Shown here piece after piece: positions 18,352-29,512 of a stretch of DNA of 64,000 nucleotides. Each line of letters opens with the position of its first letter. Positions within the stretch are counted from its first letter, which is position 1. The notes beneath the pieces were generated by a model. That model ran no database searches, had not been told where the DNA came from, and saw only the letters and a program-made list of their open reading frames with translations. This DNA is from Symbiodinium microadriaticum (taxonomy: Eukaryota > Sar > Dinophyceae > Suessiales > Symbiodiniaceae), in assembly GCA_001939145.1 (NCBI GenBank), contig LSRX01000175.1, positions 420,106-484,105 on the forward strand, read 5' to 3'. The position numbers and the translations under genes were made by a program.

Positions 18352-18956
18352 GGCTTTTGGTCCTGCATTTTTTGCAGTCCCCCCAATGCATTCTTGCAGG
18401 TGGACCTAGATTTCTTCTGAGATCTTCGTACATAGTGATGACAAGGCTGCACTAGAGACGCAGAGGTTCAGATGTTGGTGCTGTGGCTTGGGGGTTGAGG
18501 CTTTACTCACCGTGAAGTCAAGGAGAATTTTTGCGTTGAGGATCTTGGCGGGGGGTGGGATTCGAGACGCTGGACTGACCATAGAGCCTGGCGCCAGGAA
18601 TGGGCTTAGGGTTTAGGGAACTCGGGTGGGAAGGCTCCGGGGTTTGATTTGGGCTTCAGGCGTACGTCTTGCGATTTCAGCTCAAGCCCGAACGCTTGAT
18701 GACGACTTTCAGTTTGTGGGTCACCCTCAGCACCCAGGCGAGGCCCTGAGCCGACCATGACTGTGTAAGCAGTAGTACTCCGGTGCCCACATATTTCGTG
18801 ACTTTGACGCCTTAAGATTTCCCCTTAGGTCCGAACTCCTACTTAAATTCGTCTCACCGAGGAATCTGTGCGGCGGTGATGTGCACCTTGTGCTACACTG
18901 TGGGGTCGAGGCTTACACGCGCCACCAGCAAAACTACTCGAGCCCCAACCCTAGCC

Positions 18957-19045
18957 CTAAGGCTCAAATTGGCCCAAAAGCCCTATATAGTATGGTCTTT
19001 GGGCCCAAAAAGCTTTAACATATGAGTCCTTAAAGCCTTTGAGTA
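18957..19045. mobile_element. MITE-K copy
   Basis: AAGGCTCAAATTGGCCC at the left and TCCTTAAAGCCTTTGAG at the right, with GGTCTTTGGGCCCAAAAAGC between. Related copies lie at 57370-57450 and 57965-58066. No gene is recognised in 19046-19600. Confidence 0.55.
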
Positions 19046-19604
19046 CACCCTAAACCCAACGATTTCTGGGCTTTGGCCAATGCTGGCTTTGGGGTGTTGG
19101 AGTTGTTAGGTCCGGTGTTTTCGGATTCAACTAGGGCTCAGGGGTTTAGGAAGATCATGTGTTGGTGTGAACCATGGGCGTCAGAAACGAGTCCTCGTAT
19201 CCTCTTATTATGCTGTATTAAAACACACTCCCACCCTCAGACAACATTGAAGAAAGCATTATGCGATCTTCGTGTACTTGGTAACAGCCCAATCATCCCC
19301 GTTGAAGACCGAACTACGCCTTTTGAAAACCCTGTTCGACTTGTTAATGCGCTGTGTTAAACCCTTCGGGTGTTCGAGGCATGTGAAATCACATGACATG
19401 GCCATTGGGGATGCTGTTAGTATTCCTGCTGTTATGATCCTTATGTTGTTTTCAGACCTCAATCATAACAACTATCATCCAGTAAATCCTTGGACCCCTA
19501 TTCCAAGTATTGAGGTCTCGGGTGGCTCTGGTTTCACGGCCAGCGGATTTCGGATTAGGGGTTTCGAGCTTCATGAGCTGGTCTTTCCAGACCCTCTAAA
19601 CCCG

Positions 19605-19636
19605 ACCCCCCCCCCCCCCCCCCCAAAAAAAAAAAA
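19605..19636. repeat. Poly-C / poly-A tract
   Basis: A long C run passing directly into an A run; assembly length uncertain. Confidence 0.8.
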
Positions 19637-19878
19637 GATCATTCTGGTGGTTCAGGGTTTAGGGTTTGGAATTTTCCGGTTTGAAACCCACAGAAACCCT
19701 TGAATGATGGGGTTTAGCCTTCAACGTACTGGGTACCTCAAGCCAGAGGCAGAACCTTAGCACTGTCGGGCTCGCGGTTTTGAGGCTCTGACCGTTTCGA
19801 TGGTAGCAGTTTAGGGTTTAGGGTTGAGGCTACCATCGACAGTAATACTTCCTACCTCCGCCAGTTTAGAACCTACTT

Positions 19879-19980
19879 GGGTAGTTCTCTAAATTGGGGT
19901 TCCTGTTTTAGGTCCCACATATAGTACGGCACCCTTATGAAAAGGACCTCATAAGGGCACCCCAATTTAGAGAACTACCC
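19879..19980. mobile_element. MITE-D copy, well preserved
   Basis: GGGTAGTTCTCTAAATTGGGG and its near-perfect complement CCCCAATTTAGAGAACTACCC at the other end; centre ATAGTACGGCACCC. Immediately followed by CCCTAAA repeats (19977-20040). Confidence 0.85.
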
Positions 19981-20040
19981 TAAACCCTAAACCCTAAACC
20001 CTAAATCCTAAACCCTTAAGCCCTAAACCCTAGAACCCAC
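19978..20040 (-). repeat. CCCTAAA telomere-like tract
   Basis: Eight or so CCCTAAA units abutting the right end of a MITE-D copy. Confidence 0.85.
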
Positions 20041-20171
20041 TCAGCTTAAGAATGTGTAGTGGGGGCCCTACACGAAGTCGGAGTTTTCGGATTGAAGATC
20101 CGGGCCTGCAAGTTCGGGCCGTGCGAAACGTGGAGATGCAGCTCGGACTAGAGAGCCTAAACCCCAAACTC

Positions 20172-20242
20172 TAAGTAGTTCCTTTTTGGGATTACCTTAT
20201 TATAGGATTCTCAATACAAACCACAAAAAGGAACTACTTAGG
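20172..20242. mobile_element. MITE-A variant
   Basis: CTAAGTAGTTCCTTTTTGGG and CAAAAAGGAACTACTTAGG are nearly perfect inverted ends. The inner arm (GTAGTTCCTTTTTGGG) is that of MITE-A, but the outer GTCTCCATT part is lacking. No gene is seen in 20250-20940. Confidence 0.7.
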
Positions 20243-21024
20243 AGCCTATGGGCAGAGTAAACACCCGAAAATCGGAAACCGGATTAAGGACAATTAGTGC
20301 TGGGATTCAAAATATACAGCTCTCTTAAGGATTGAAGCTATTGAGTTTCCAACTTTGGGGCTTCTGTAGTTTGAAGTTGAGGCATGCACTACACCTATCG
20401 CGGATGGATCTACCCTTACCTGCTGAGTGACCGGGCAGCAGCGAGCCTAATCATTGGGGCGGATGTTTCATGAAGCAGTGGCTATGGAAGCCCTAAGCCG
20501 TAAAGCCCTTCCTCAGGGTCCTAGTACTCTGAATAGACACGAAATCGTAAAACTCTTTGTTGTTATCATAGTTTCTTAGCTTAACACCCTCAGCATAAAA
20601 AATGAAGGTGAGGCATTCTAGGGTCTAGGTCGCGTCCGAAGATTCTAACGGCTGTAGCCCGCGGGCTTTTTTTGCGGATAACGAGTATTCCCCCGCCACT
20701 CCTCTCCTCTCCTGCCTCTTCGGACCCTGCAGCCTGAATTCAAAAACCATGCATCAAAGGAGATGAAGCTCCGACACTTCATTCCAACACCCCCAAAACC
20801 TTAAACCTGAAATCTCTAAGCAGACGTTCTGAGCTACATCCCGAAAGCCTCAAACGCCCAAATACCAACTCACTCAGCCCTACCTGGACCCCCAGAGTAT
20901 GTAGAATAACAGCCTTTTAGAGGTTTTGGGCCATTATTTTCCCTACTTTGGGGGGTTTAGGTAAACCCTATACCCTCCAACCCGGTGCCGCTTCGCCCCG
21001 GACCGAAAATGGCCTCGGAGTGGA

Positions 21025-21180
21025 AGTCGTTTTAGGGTTTAGGGTTAGGGTTTCGGGTAGGGGTTTAGGGTTTTATGGGTTTAGGGTTTCGGGTAGGGGT
21101 TTAGGGTTTAGGGGTTTGGGGTTTGGGGTTGTGGTTTGAGTCAGGGTTTAGGCAGGCATTGGGGTTTAGGGCGCAGGATT
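21025..21180 (+). repeat. TTTAGGG telomere-like tract
   Basis: TTTAGGG with TTTCGGG and TAGGGG variants. Confidence 0.85.
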
Positions 21181-21428
21181 TGGGGTTTTGAGATACGCTT
21201 CGCGTACAACTTTAACACCCCCAGTGCCCCAGGATCCACATGAATTTTGGTGTATGTTCGTAGTATCAATGAGTGTACGCTCGGGGGTTACCTGCCATAA
21301 ATCCCGACTTACTTACTTACTGCATGTTTATGGACAGCCCGTTTCAAGATGGGGGGTTTGTGTTCCCGAAGTACACATCTTAAACCCCTAAACTCGACAA
21401 ACCCTTGAACCCTTCAAGGCACCTGTAT

Positions 21429-21534
21429 GTTAAAGGAACCCTGCAACCCTTAAAGGGGATCTTTTTTTGCAGAGTCCTATAGTACCTTTTACGGCATGGC
21501 CCCGTTTCGGGATCTATTGGGGTTCCTTTAACGG
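21429..21534. mobile_element. Single inverted-repeat element
   Basis: GTTAAAGGAACCCTG and GGGGTTCCTTTAAC are terminal inverted repeats; about 105 bp, with a centre holding TATAGTACCTTTTACGGC, slightly reminiscent of MITE-D. Confidence 0.6.
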
Positions 21535-21537
21535 ATA

Positions 21538-21720
21538 AACCCTATACTAAACCCGAAACCCTAAACCCTAAACCGTATAAACCTTATAAGCCCGAAACCC
21601 TAAACCTTATAAACCCTAAACCCGAAACCCGAAAACCCTAAACCGTGCAAACCCTAAAACCCTAAACCCTAAGCCCTAAACCGTCTAAACCCTAAATCCG
21701 AAACCTTTAACGGATGGTCC
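21538..21720 (-). repeat. CCCTAAA/CCCGAAA telomere-like tract
   Basis: Degenerate units including CCGTATAAA and CCCGAAA. Confidence 0.85.
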
Positions 21721-21811
21721 TCGGCCAAAGCGCCGGGCTCAAGGCTCCAAGCCCAAACGAGGCCACAAAGCCGAAATCCCAGAAGCCCCGAAAAAATCAA
21801 AAGCAACGGAC

Positions 21812-21940
21812 ACCAGGGTTTTAGGGATTATAGGTTATGGGGTTTAAGATTTAGGGTTTAGGGTTTAAGATTTATGGTTTAGGGTTTAGGGCTTAGGGTT
21901 TCGGATTTAGGGTTTAGGGTTTAGTAGGGTTTAGGGAGGC
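21812..21940 (+). repeat. TTTAGGG telomere-like tract
   Basis: TTTAGGG with TTTAAGA and TTTATGG variants. Confidence 0.85.
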
Positions 21941-22195
21941 TTGCCCGGGAAACCTGAACCCTAACAAAAAGAGACAGAGATACCCTAGGCTCTATAACAA
22001 CTCCTGAACCCTGAACCCTGAATCCCCCTAAAGCAGGTTGTTGTGACCCCTTCTTAATTTATGAAGGTATACCCTGAAACCCTCAAGCGGGACTTACAGT
22101 ATCCTATATGAGTTTCAACTGGTGTGGCCAAAACTGAACCCTCAAAGAAACGGTTTAGGGTGTAGCGTTTTGGGGAGCCTCTACTCCTGTCAGTA

Positions 22196-22318
22196 GCCCT
22201 AAACCCTAAACCCTACAAGCCCTACAAACCCTATAAGCCCTATAAACCCTATAAACCCTATAAGCCCTATAAACCCTATAAGCCCTATAAACCCTATAAA
22301 CCCTATAAACCTTCAACC
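22196..22318 (-). repeat. CCCTATAAA/CCCTATAAG tandem array
   Basis: A 9-bp variant of the telomere-like unit (CCCTATAAA or CCCTATAAG), more regular than surrounding tracts, about 12 units. Confidence 0.85.
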
Positions 22319-22417
22319 CTCAGAGGACCACATCCCGGAGCTCGGAATAACTTCTCGCTGGTACCGGCCTTGGGCGGCAGCCTGGTTACCATCACGCATG
22401 GCCTCTCGGATGACCGG

Positions 22418-22505
22418 TTTGGGGTTTAGGGTTTAGGGTTTTATGGTTTAGGGTTTAGGGTTTTATGGTTTAGGGTTTAGGGTTTTAGGGTTTAGGGTTT
22501 AAGGT
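22418..22505 (+). repeat. TTTAGGG telomere-like tract
   Basis: TTTAGGG units with TTTTATGG every third unit. 22510-22890 holds no recognised feature apart from a short CCCTAAA patch at 22648. Confidence 0.85.
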
Positions 22506-22894
22506 TCTCGTTTCTTTGGCTTGAGGCCCCGATGTAGAACTGGAAAGGGCCTCAGGGCTGGAATGAGCGTCCTTGTATTGAAATACTTTTAAGTAAGGCA
22601 GTCAAAAAGGGGAGATATAGGGAGTTCTTTTTCGTTACTCAGGGTCTAACCCTAAACCCTAAACCCCGGGTCTAAGCCTTAGAATACCCACGCTACTCCT
22701 CGACCCTAAGCCATACAGCTACATGATACGCCCCTCACTCCAGGCTACCTGAATGCACGGTGGTTTGCAGAGCATGGTCGCCATCTCAAGCGATCCTGGC
22801 CGCTCGTGGCAAGCTTTGGAGACATTTTAATTCATGAGTTTCCTTTAGGGAAACTTAAACCCAAACTTAATCTCAGAGGCTTGATGCTGGCAAG

Positions 22895-23010
22895 CTTTAG
22901 GGTTTGGGGTTTAGGGGTTTTGGGTTTTAGGGTTTTAGGGGTTTCTTGATCCCAAGTAAGTTCCAATACCTTAGGGTTTGGAGTTTAGGGGTGTTCAGCG
23001 CGGAGGGCCT
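22895..23010 (+). repeat. Degenerate TTTAGGG tract
   Basis: TTTAGGG and TTTTGGG units interrupted by about 35 bp of other sequence. Confidence 0.75.
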
Positions 23011-23104
23011 TTAGGGTTTGAAAAGTTGGGGGCTGTTTGGGCTGTAGGGTTTGGGGCAATGCACGCAACTCAACGGCCGCGCTGGGGTTTAAGGCCTAAA
23101 CACG

Positions 23105-23425
23105 CGTAGATGTGAAACATAGCTAGATGGATAGATGCATGAAACACAGAAACACAGACAGTAAGAAGGATAGGCAGACAGATCGGCAGGGAGAAAAAAT
23201 AGACAGATAGGTAGATAGGTAGATAGGTTGACGCGTAGAAAGCTAGAAAGATAGACAGAAAGACAGATAGGTAGAGAGGCAGATAGGTGGATAGATAGGT
23301 ACAGAGGTAGATAGGTGGATAGATAGATGGAAGTAGGTGGACCGATAGATAGATCAATAGATAGCTAGATGGATAGATAGATAATCAGATAGATAGATAG
23401 ATAGACAGACTGACAGATACATTGA
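23105..23425. repeat. GATA/GACA microsatellite
   Basis: About 320 bp of GATA, GACA, GGTA and GAAA tetranucleotides. The minus-strand frame (Tyr, Leu, Ser, Pro) is a repeat artefact. Confidence 0.9.
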
Positions 23426-23607
23426 TCTGTTCTCGTCTGGGTATCATGATGGCCGCGCCGCCTTCATTTCTGGTCTTCTCACCCCCACGGCTGCTTGTAG
23501 CCCGGCTATCATAGTTACTAAGTACATATGACAACTGCCTTGAGCATCATCATCGTTGTTGCCATCGTCGTTGCGACATCATTGTGCCTCAGGCTCATCG
23601 TCTGGTC

Positions 23608-23623
23608 TCTCTCTCTCTCTCTT

Positions 23624-23656
<33 letters not shown>

Positions 23657-23672
23657 ATATATATATATATAC
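23608..23672. repeat. CT and TA dinucleotide microsatellites
   Basis: CT repeat passing into TATATA with a short GTATGTGTGT interruption. 23680-24240 contains no recognised gene. Confidence 0.9.
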
Positions 23673-24620
23673 ATTCATGTATTATTATAGAAACCTACAG
23701 AAGTGGAAATAAAATTCTCTTATAGTCTTTTCAGTGTTATACCGTAATGCACCCCCTCAACCTCAATTCTGACTATGAATGCCCTTATGTTGCAGTAGAA
23801 AGACTGAACCTGAGAACAGGTTGAAGGATCCGCGATTCATCGTGGGTGCGCTGCTGTACATTTCGGGCTTTATCACCCTGGTCTACCACGACTACCTGAG
23901 ACTCTGCTTCATGCTGATATAGGGCCGGAATCATTGTATCGGCATATCCCGATATATTCCCGACATGATAACATAGTAAAATATTTGAAAAAGAACGTCC
24001 TCCTACAGTCCCTGTTGAAATGTACACCTAGTTTGTTTTTTTTTCAGAGGGGCGGGGTGCGTTTCGGGCTGAGCGCTGGAGGACTTCGCATCAGGGTCTT
24101 CGGTACCAGACCGCCAGGGTAGGGTTTCAGGAGGAGGGCGGCGGGGGGGGGGGTGATTCTTGACTTTCCACATCCCCGGCTGAGTGAGTGTGACTTTCTG
24201 ACTGTGAGGGCTCGGAGCCATAGGTTTTGGGAATGCGGCGCCCTAAACCCTACACCCGAGACCTTAATCCTTGGAGTTCTTGATGGGACAGCTGTCCGGC
24301 TGTACAGCTTACTACAACTCGCATAACCGTATAAACCCTAAAGGCCACCCACCAAAGAACAAAACACCTAAACCCAGAACCCCTAAAACTACAGGATCTA
24401 TACTGACATGCGCCTCGGAAGCCTGTTGGTCTGTATTCTGAATCCTTGGCGTTCCGAAGCTTCCATTTTCCTGGAGGTCCTGTGGGGTCAAGGCGTCAAT
24501 GCCATGAAATAGGGGGTCGGAAATTCAAAACAAAGCCTACAAAGCCTTGCAAGACCTTTCGAATCCCCCAAAAAGCTGTAAAAGCCTACAAGCACCTATG
24601 AAGGCCCTTCATAAATCTTT

Positions 24621-24735
24621 CCCTAAGGGTCCATGTACCCAAATAGTAGATACTTTGGCATTAAAGTAGTAGTAGTCCCTATATGGGTACTTTGGGGTCG
24701 ACGTACCTACGATTTGGGTACATGGACCCTTAGGG
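24621..24735. mobile_element. MITE-E copy, near-perfect hairpin
   Basis: The ends CCCTAAGGGTCCATGTACCC and their complement match at about 27 of the first 28 positions. The inner part is also partly self-complementary around a GTAGTCCCTATATGGG centre. The terminal CCCTAAGGG itself resembles a telomere-like unit. Confidence 0.85.
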
Positions 24736-25049
24736 TTTGGGTCCTCAAGGATGCGAGAACTCCGTGCTTCACCGGGCCCCCGATATCGCATCCCGCGTGG
24801 GGGGCTCTTTGAGTATGCGACCCAGGCGGTGTGCCTTTGCCCTGAAGACGGGGGGGGCGGGGGGTGGTTTTGGGCTTAGGGTTGTAAAGGGTTTAGGCCC
24901 CTTCTTCCCTAAACCCCAAACCCAAAACCCTATAAACCCTCTCAGCTTTAGGGGGCTTCGGGGTTAGATTTTATAGGGTTTCTGTATGCGTCTCAGCATC
25001 AAGGGCTTTGGGTTAGGTTTTCGGTGTGCGTCGCGCGACAAACAGGGCT

Positions 25050-25115
25050 TCATTTGAAGGGATATAGTAGGGGTTTAGGGTTTAGGAATATTATAAGGGG
25101 TTTGGGGTTTACGGC
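25050..25115 (+). repeat. Short TTTAGGG-like tract
   Basis: GTTTAGGGTTTAGG followed by GGGTTTGGGGTTTA. 24740-25050 has only scattered telomere-like heptamers. Confidence 0.6.
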
Positions 25116-25369
25116 TTTTTCAGCCCAGAGATGCCAAAATCCTGGACTGTTCGGGCCAGGAGCCCGGAATGGAATTGTTACACTCCCAAACCTAAACAGC
25201 TTCATGAACGCTCCGATGCCCTTGGAATCTTATAATTCCTACTTGTACATATGCCCAACTCGAAGCCCTGCAAACCCTTGTACAAATCTACACCACCACC
25301 GACCACCACCCCCCAAAAATGGAAATAAAATAAATAAATGTAACATAAGACATAAGCCGTGAGCACTAA

Positions 25370-25510
25370 ACCCTGATAACAAATCCAAAACTCTAAACCC
25401 TGAGACCCTACATCCTACAATCCCCTAAAGCCTAAAAACCCTTAACCGCAAACCCTAAAACCTATAAGCCCTATAAACCCAACGCCCTATAAACCGCAAA
25501 CCCTAAAACC
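25370..25510 (-). repeat. CCCTAAA-like tract
   Basis: Degenerate CCCTAAA and CCCTATAAA units. Confidence 0.75.
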
Positions 25511-25597
25511 TCCTAAAGCTGCCCAAGGTATTTTTGCGAGCTGTGGACCTGGCTGGGTTTTTTCCTCCTCAGCTGGGGTCCGAACCATGGCTGAGCA

Positions 25598-25675
25598 TAG
25601 GGTTTTTTGGGGGTTTAGGGTTGAGGGTTTAGGGTGTAGGGCTTTTTGGGTTTAGGGTTGAGGGGTTAGGGGCCG
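25598..25675 (+). repeat. TTTAGGG-like tract
   Basis: TTTAGGG and TTGAGGG units. 25680-26030 has isolated heptamers only. Confidence 0.75.
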
Positions 25676-26030
25676 AAAGAGTTACCAATGCTATTTTTGG
25701 GGTTCTTTCGTTTAGTTAGAGGATCATATGCCCCCAAAACCTGATTCTAATGTGTTGAGGCTCCTATATTAGGGTTTCTAGGGTTTAAAGTTTAAGGTCT
25801 TTAGGTATGTTGCGATTGTTGCGGTGTATACTTCGGGGTCTAAGGTGGTTTGGGGATCTCTTTGCTACCTTTGTTTCCGGTTGGTTTGGGTTTAGGGTTT
25901 AGGGATTGTAGGCTTTCGCTCTCCCAAAACCCCTCAGAGTATAGCATTCGGGACCTGAACCTCTACCGTTTCGGTTCTTGGACCGCTTCGAGTTTAGAGA
26001 GTCTTTTGGAAGAGGGCCCATGACACCACA

Positions 26031-26147
26031 ATCCCAAAGGGTCCTAGGTACCGTTATAGGGGATACTTTCCCAAATCATAATAGTAATTCCTAATATAGA
26101 AACCCTACATTCTACTATATAGGTACTTTGGATGGACACTTTGGGAA
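26031..26147. mobile_element. MITE-J copy
   Basis: Left end ATCCCAAAGGGTCCTAGGTA; the right end is diverged (GGTACTTTGG...ACTTTGGGAAT). The interior contains CCCAAATCATAATAGTAATT, shared with the copy at 57697-57852. Confidence 0.6.
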
Positions 26148-26279
26148 TGATTTTCGCATCTCCTCCAGGAATGGCCTCTTCATCCTCTGCGTCTCCTTGG
26201 CCAATCTGGTGGGACTTGGGACGCGATGATGTAGGGTTCACCCGGACCCTGCGGCACCCCCCCGTCTAAAGGTTAGAAT

Positions 26280-26403
26280 AAGTTGGGTACTGCCCCCAGG
26301 CAGTAACAGTTGAATAAGATTCATAATTAATATTGATATATGAGGCGCTTAATAGTAGCCCTATTATTGACTGTTACTGTATGGGGGCAGCACCCCAACT
26401 TTT
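26280..26403. mobile_element. Inverted-repeat element with ~32-bp arms
   Basis: AAGTTGGGTACTGCCCCC at the left and GGGGGCAGCACCCCAACTT at the right, both continuing inward through CAGTAACAGT / ACTGTTACTG. The ~60-bp loop is AT-rich. Only one copy was seen in the window. Confidence 0.75.
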
Positions 26404-26559
26404 CAGCTATAACCCTAGAACCTTAACCCTAAACCCTAAAATCCAGAACCTGCGGATAAAGGTTATGGCCATTATGGCCTTCAGGAGTCAGGGGGTTCTC
26501 CATACCAGAGCTTTCTATTAGGGGAGCCCCATATTCAGGCAGAATCTCGACATGCTACA

Positions 26560-26680
26560 CCCTAAAATCCTAAAACCCGAAACCCTAAACCCTCAACCAT
26601 CCTAAACCCTCAACCATCCTAAACCTTAAACCCCTAAAGCCCTAAAGCCCTAAAACCCCCAAACCCTAAGCCTGACCTCG
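26560..26680 (-). repeat. CCCTAAA-like tract
   Basis: Includes a duplicated CCCTCAACCATCCTAAA unit. 26690-26960 has no recognised feature. Confidence 0.8.
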
Positions 26681-26964
26681 CAGTCGACCTGGGCGCAGGT
26701 CCCCCGTTCTGTGGCCACACATCGCTGGTATCTGCAACACTTCGGCAGCTTAGTAGCGGAATGAGTACATTCTGAGCTTTTTGAGGGATTTTTGAGATAG
26801 TAAGACCCCTTATGAAACTGAAAGTGTAGACTTTTTCTGGGCTTATGAACTCAGCAACTGAGGCAGCGAATACGAGCAGTTAGGTCGCAGCTACCTTATA
26901 CCATTCATCTGGTGATCTCCACCGGTTTTTACCGCAAGTTGCGCCGGTGAACTGATGGGAAGCC

Positions 26965-27062
26965 TAAACCCCATACCCCTAAGCCCTACACCCTACACCC
27001 TAAACCCCTAAACCCCTAAACCCCTAACCCCTAAACCCCTAAACCCCTAAACCCTAAGCCGT
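26965..27062 (-). repeat. CCCCTAAA tract
   Basis: Mostly the 8-bp variant CCCCTAAA, about ten units. Confidence 0.85.
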
Positions 27063-27334
27063 GAGGGCTGGCTTCAGAGAAGCTTTGCTCTGGAACGACA
27101 TGTCCCTTCCGATACGACTAGGGGCCTCAATGAATAGAATAGGGTCTATTTATTATAGGATATTATACTAGAGTTGTGACAGAGAACCCTTAAGGAATAC
27201 CATTTCCGTTTCCTTAGCCCCCTATATGATGCCGATACTTGGTCGGGCAACATACAATTCTTGCCATGGGGACGAGTCATTTGTACAGACTCGGTGCTTT
27301 GCGTGCTCATTCCTGTCGGCAGGCAGGCAGGCAT

Positions 27335-27415
27335 ACGCAGGTAAGTATTCCTGTATGTATGCATGTCTGTATGTATGTATGCAAGTATGTACGCAGATAT
27401 GTGTATATAAATATA
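27335..27415. repeat. TATG/CAGG microsatellite
   Basis: GGCAGGCAGGCAGG followed by GTATGTATGC repeats. The overlapping frames on both strands are artefacts. Confidence 0.8.
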
Positions 27416-27714
27416 CATAGTCCGAGAGAAAAATAGTCCGGGAGACATTGCAGCTCCTGATTGAATGGATCCCTCCACACAAGAAGATTGATTCATACTG
27501 ATTCGTTTTAGGGTTCTGACCTAAACCCTAAACCCTAAACCCATCTCACCTGATCCCCATCGCAACCTATCTGCGAGACCTCTCCAGTGCGCTCCGCACC
27601 GACTGTCGAACCCTCAGGCTAAGGGTTTAGCGTATAGGGTGTTATGCCCTTAGCCCCGAAACCTGCCGATGTCCGCCGGCAGCACAGCCGCAAATTCATC
27701 TGACTTGCCGACTT

Positions 27715-27810
27715 GGCCCTAAACCCTAAATCCTAAACCCTAAACCCTCAAACCCAGAATTGTTACCCCTAAACCCTAAATCCTAAACCCTAAACCCTAA
27801 AACCCAGGCT
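27715..27810 (-). repeat. CCCTAAA tract
   Basis: Two near-identical blocks CCCTAAACCCTAAATCC, a local duplication. 27815-28160 shows no gene. Confidence 0.8.
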
Positions 27811-28159
27811 TGCTCAAAAAGGGGCCGTGCGTCCAGAGTTCACCCTTTGGCTCGAAATGGCCTCAAAGCTTTCACGTCGTATGGCATGGCCTGAAAGTGT
27901 ACTTAAACCCTAAAACGCCCTTGTGGTTCGGTTCGCTTCTGAAAGGAACCCCACCCGAGATTCGTCTAGAATTCAGGATCCAGCTTGGGTCTCCATGTAG
28001 GAGAGTTCATGCTTTTTTCTGCGAGAACGGTTTTTGGGTTTAGGATCTCTTTTGATGCATGTTTGGCGTCTGAAGCCTGGCCTTTGAAGGCTATCAGATT
28101 AGCTGTGGCAACCATAGTTGTACCTGCTCTCTTTCGGCTTAGAGAGATGCTGATCCCAG

Positions 28160-28467
28160 GGTTCTTCAAGGATTCCTTAACAGATCCCCTAAAGGCGAAG
28201 CCTTAAAGGATTCCTGAAAGGAACCCTTAAGGGGACCCCTTACAGGAACCCTCAAGCGACCCCTAGAAGGAACCCTTAAAGGACCCCTTACAGGAACCCT
28301 CAAGCGACCCCTAGAAGGAACCCTGAAAGGATCCCTTAAAGGAACCCTTACGGGATCCCTTTAAGGAACCCTTAAAGGATCCCTTAAAGGAACCTTAAGG
28401 GAACCCTTAAGGGACCCTTCAGAGATCCCATAAAGGCGAACCCTTAAGGGATGTCTTAAAAGAACCC
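28160..28467. repeat. Tandem array of palindromic GGAACCCTTAAGG-type units
   Basis: About 17 degenerate units of 16-22 bp built on GGAACCCTTAAAGGGATCCC, each partly self-complementary (CCTTAAGG, GGGATCCC). A stretch near AACCCTTAAAGGACCCCTTA and AACCCTCAAGCGACCCCTAG is itself duplicated, so the array grew by block duplication. Confidence 0.8.
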
Positions 28468-28539
28468 AAGACATGACCTGGCATCAAACGGCTTGAAGTC
28501 GCAGGCTTTGAGCTTGTGTCATGCCTTCATGCAGAGTCT

Positions 28540-28610
28540 TTAGGGTTTAGAGTTCAGGGTTTTAGGGTTTTAGGGTTTAGGGCTTTAGGGTTTAGGGTTT
28601 AGGGGCTGGA
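28540..28610 (+). repeat. TTTAGGG tract
   Basis: Clean TTTAGGG/TTTTAGGG units. Confidence 0.85.
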
Positions 28611-28620
28611 TTCTGGACTT

Positions 28621-28692
28621 GGGGGTTCGCTAAGTTGGGGTCCCATATGTAGGGACCTTTTCAAAAAACAGGTGCCGTACTATATTGGGGAC
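28621..28692. mobile_element. Rearranged MITE-D fragment
   Basis: GGTTCGCTAAGTTGGGGTCCC is a MITE-D left end, but the interior is inverted relative to other copies (GGTGCCGTACTATATTGGGG instead of ATAGTACGGCAC) and no right end follows. 28700-29060 has no recognised gene. Confidence 0.6.
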
Positions 28693-29069
28693 CGAGCAGA
28701 CGAACAGTAAGTCTCCTTACTACTGGTACCTGCGTGCATGCTTGCAAGTGAGTCTGGTGTTTCTTATTTGCCGGTTGTAGGTCGGAAGTTCCTGCGTTGG
28801 CTGTTGACGGGGTTTGCGGTAGAGAGCTTAGGGATTTAGGATTTAGCTAGGGCTTGGAGTCCTTGTGCAGGTTTTAGGGTTTTAGAGTTTCAGGTTTAGG
28901 ACTTTTGCTTTTTCGTTTAGGCCCTTTAGGAAGGGTTGCCCCAATCCTCATCCCGCAGCCAGGCAAAGACTTGTCATGCGAAGACTTGGCATCTACGGAA
29001 GCCGCGTCCAGTGGCTCCGTCACGACGGCAGTGCCCTCAGCCCATTGCCTTTGGGCTTGCTGCGACTAG

Positions 29070-29131
29070 CTAGACCCCAAAGAACCTACATAAGGAACCC
29101 TAGAAAAGGTAGGTTCTTTGGGGTCCAGGTA
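29070..29131. mobile_element. MITE-B copy, short
   Basis: Inverted ends CTAGACCCCAAAGAACCTAC and GTAGGTTCTTTGGGGTCCAG around a loop of only about 20 bp, shorter than other copies (about 95 bp), so an internal deletion is likely. Confidence 0.8.
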
Positions 29132-29199
29132 GGGTTTGGGCACATCCCTTGCCAAGGCAGGGAACTTCACCCCCTTGAAGATCCTTCCTCCAATAGCTG

Positions 29200-29295
29200 T
29201 AGGGGAAGGTAACCTTTAACCTTTTGGGGCTTATATAAACGTATAATAATTCAAAAGGTTAGCCCTTTTTGGGCTTAGCCACTCGGCCTCTAAGT
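29200..29295. mobile_element. MITE-C copy
   Basis: GGTAACCTTTAACCTTTTGGGG and TCAAAAGGTTAGCC as inner inverted arms, followed by CACTCGGCCTCTAAG, the outer right end. The left outer end is degenerate. Confidence 0.75.
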
Positions 29296-29424
29296 AGCAG
29301 ATTTGGGCCGCCATGCACCTGCGCAATTAACGGATGCCTTGTTTCTTGGAAACTATACCTAAGCACCGACACGACCTCTGACCCTCATGATGATGATTTC
29401 GACTGATGCAGGGGTGTTCCGGAT

Positions 29425-29512
29425 TCAATAACCCTATTCCCTAAACCCCTAAACCCTATTCCCTAGAACCCTAGACCCTACACCCCTAAACCCTTAACCG
29501 TAAACCCTTGCT
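29425..29512 (-). repeat. CCCTAAA tract
   Basis: Degenerate units including CCCTATT and CCCTAGA. Confidence 0.8.

Noticed and set aside
28160..28467. Regular array considered as a CRISPR-like repeat array
   Set aside because: Units are contiguous and degenerate with no unique spacers, in a eukaryotic-type context.
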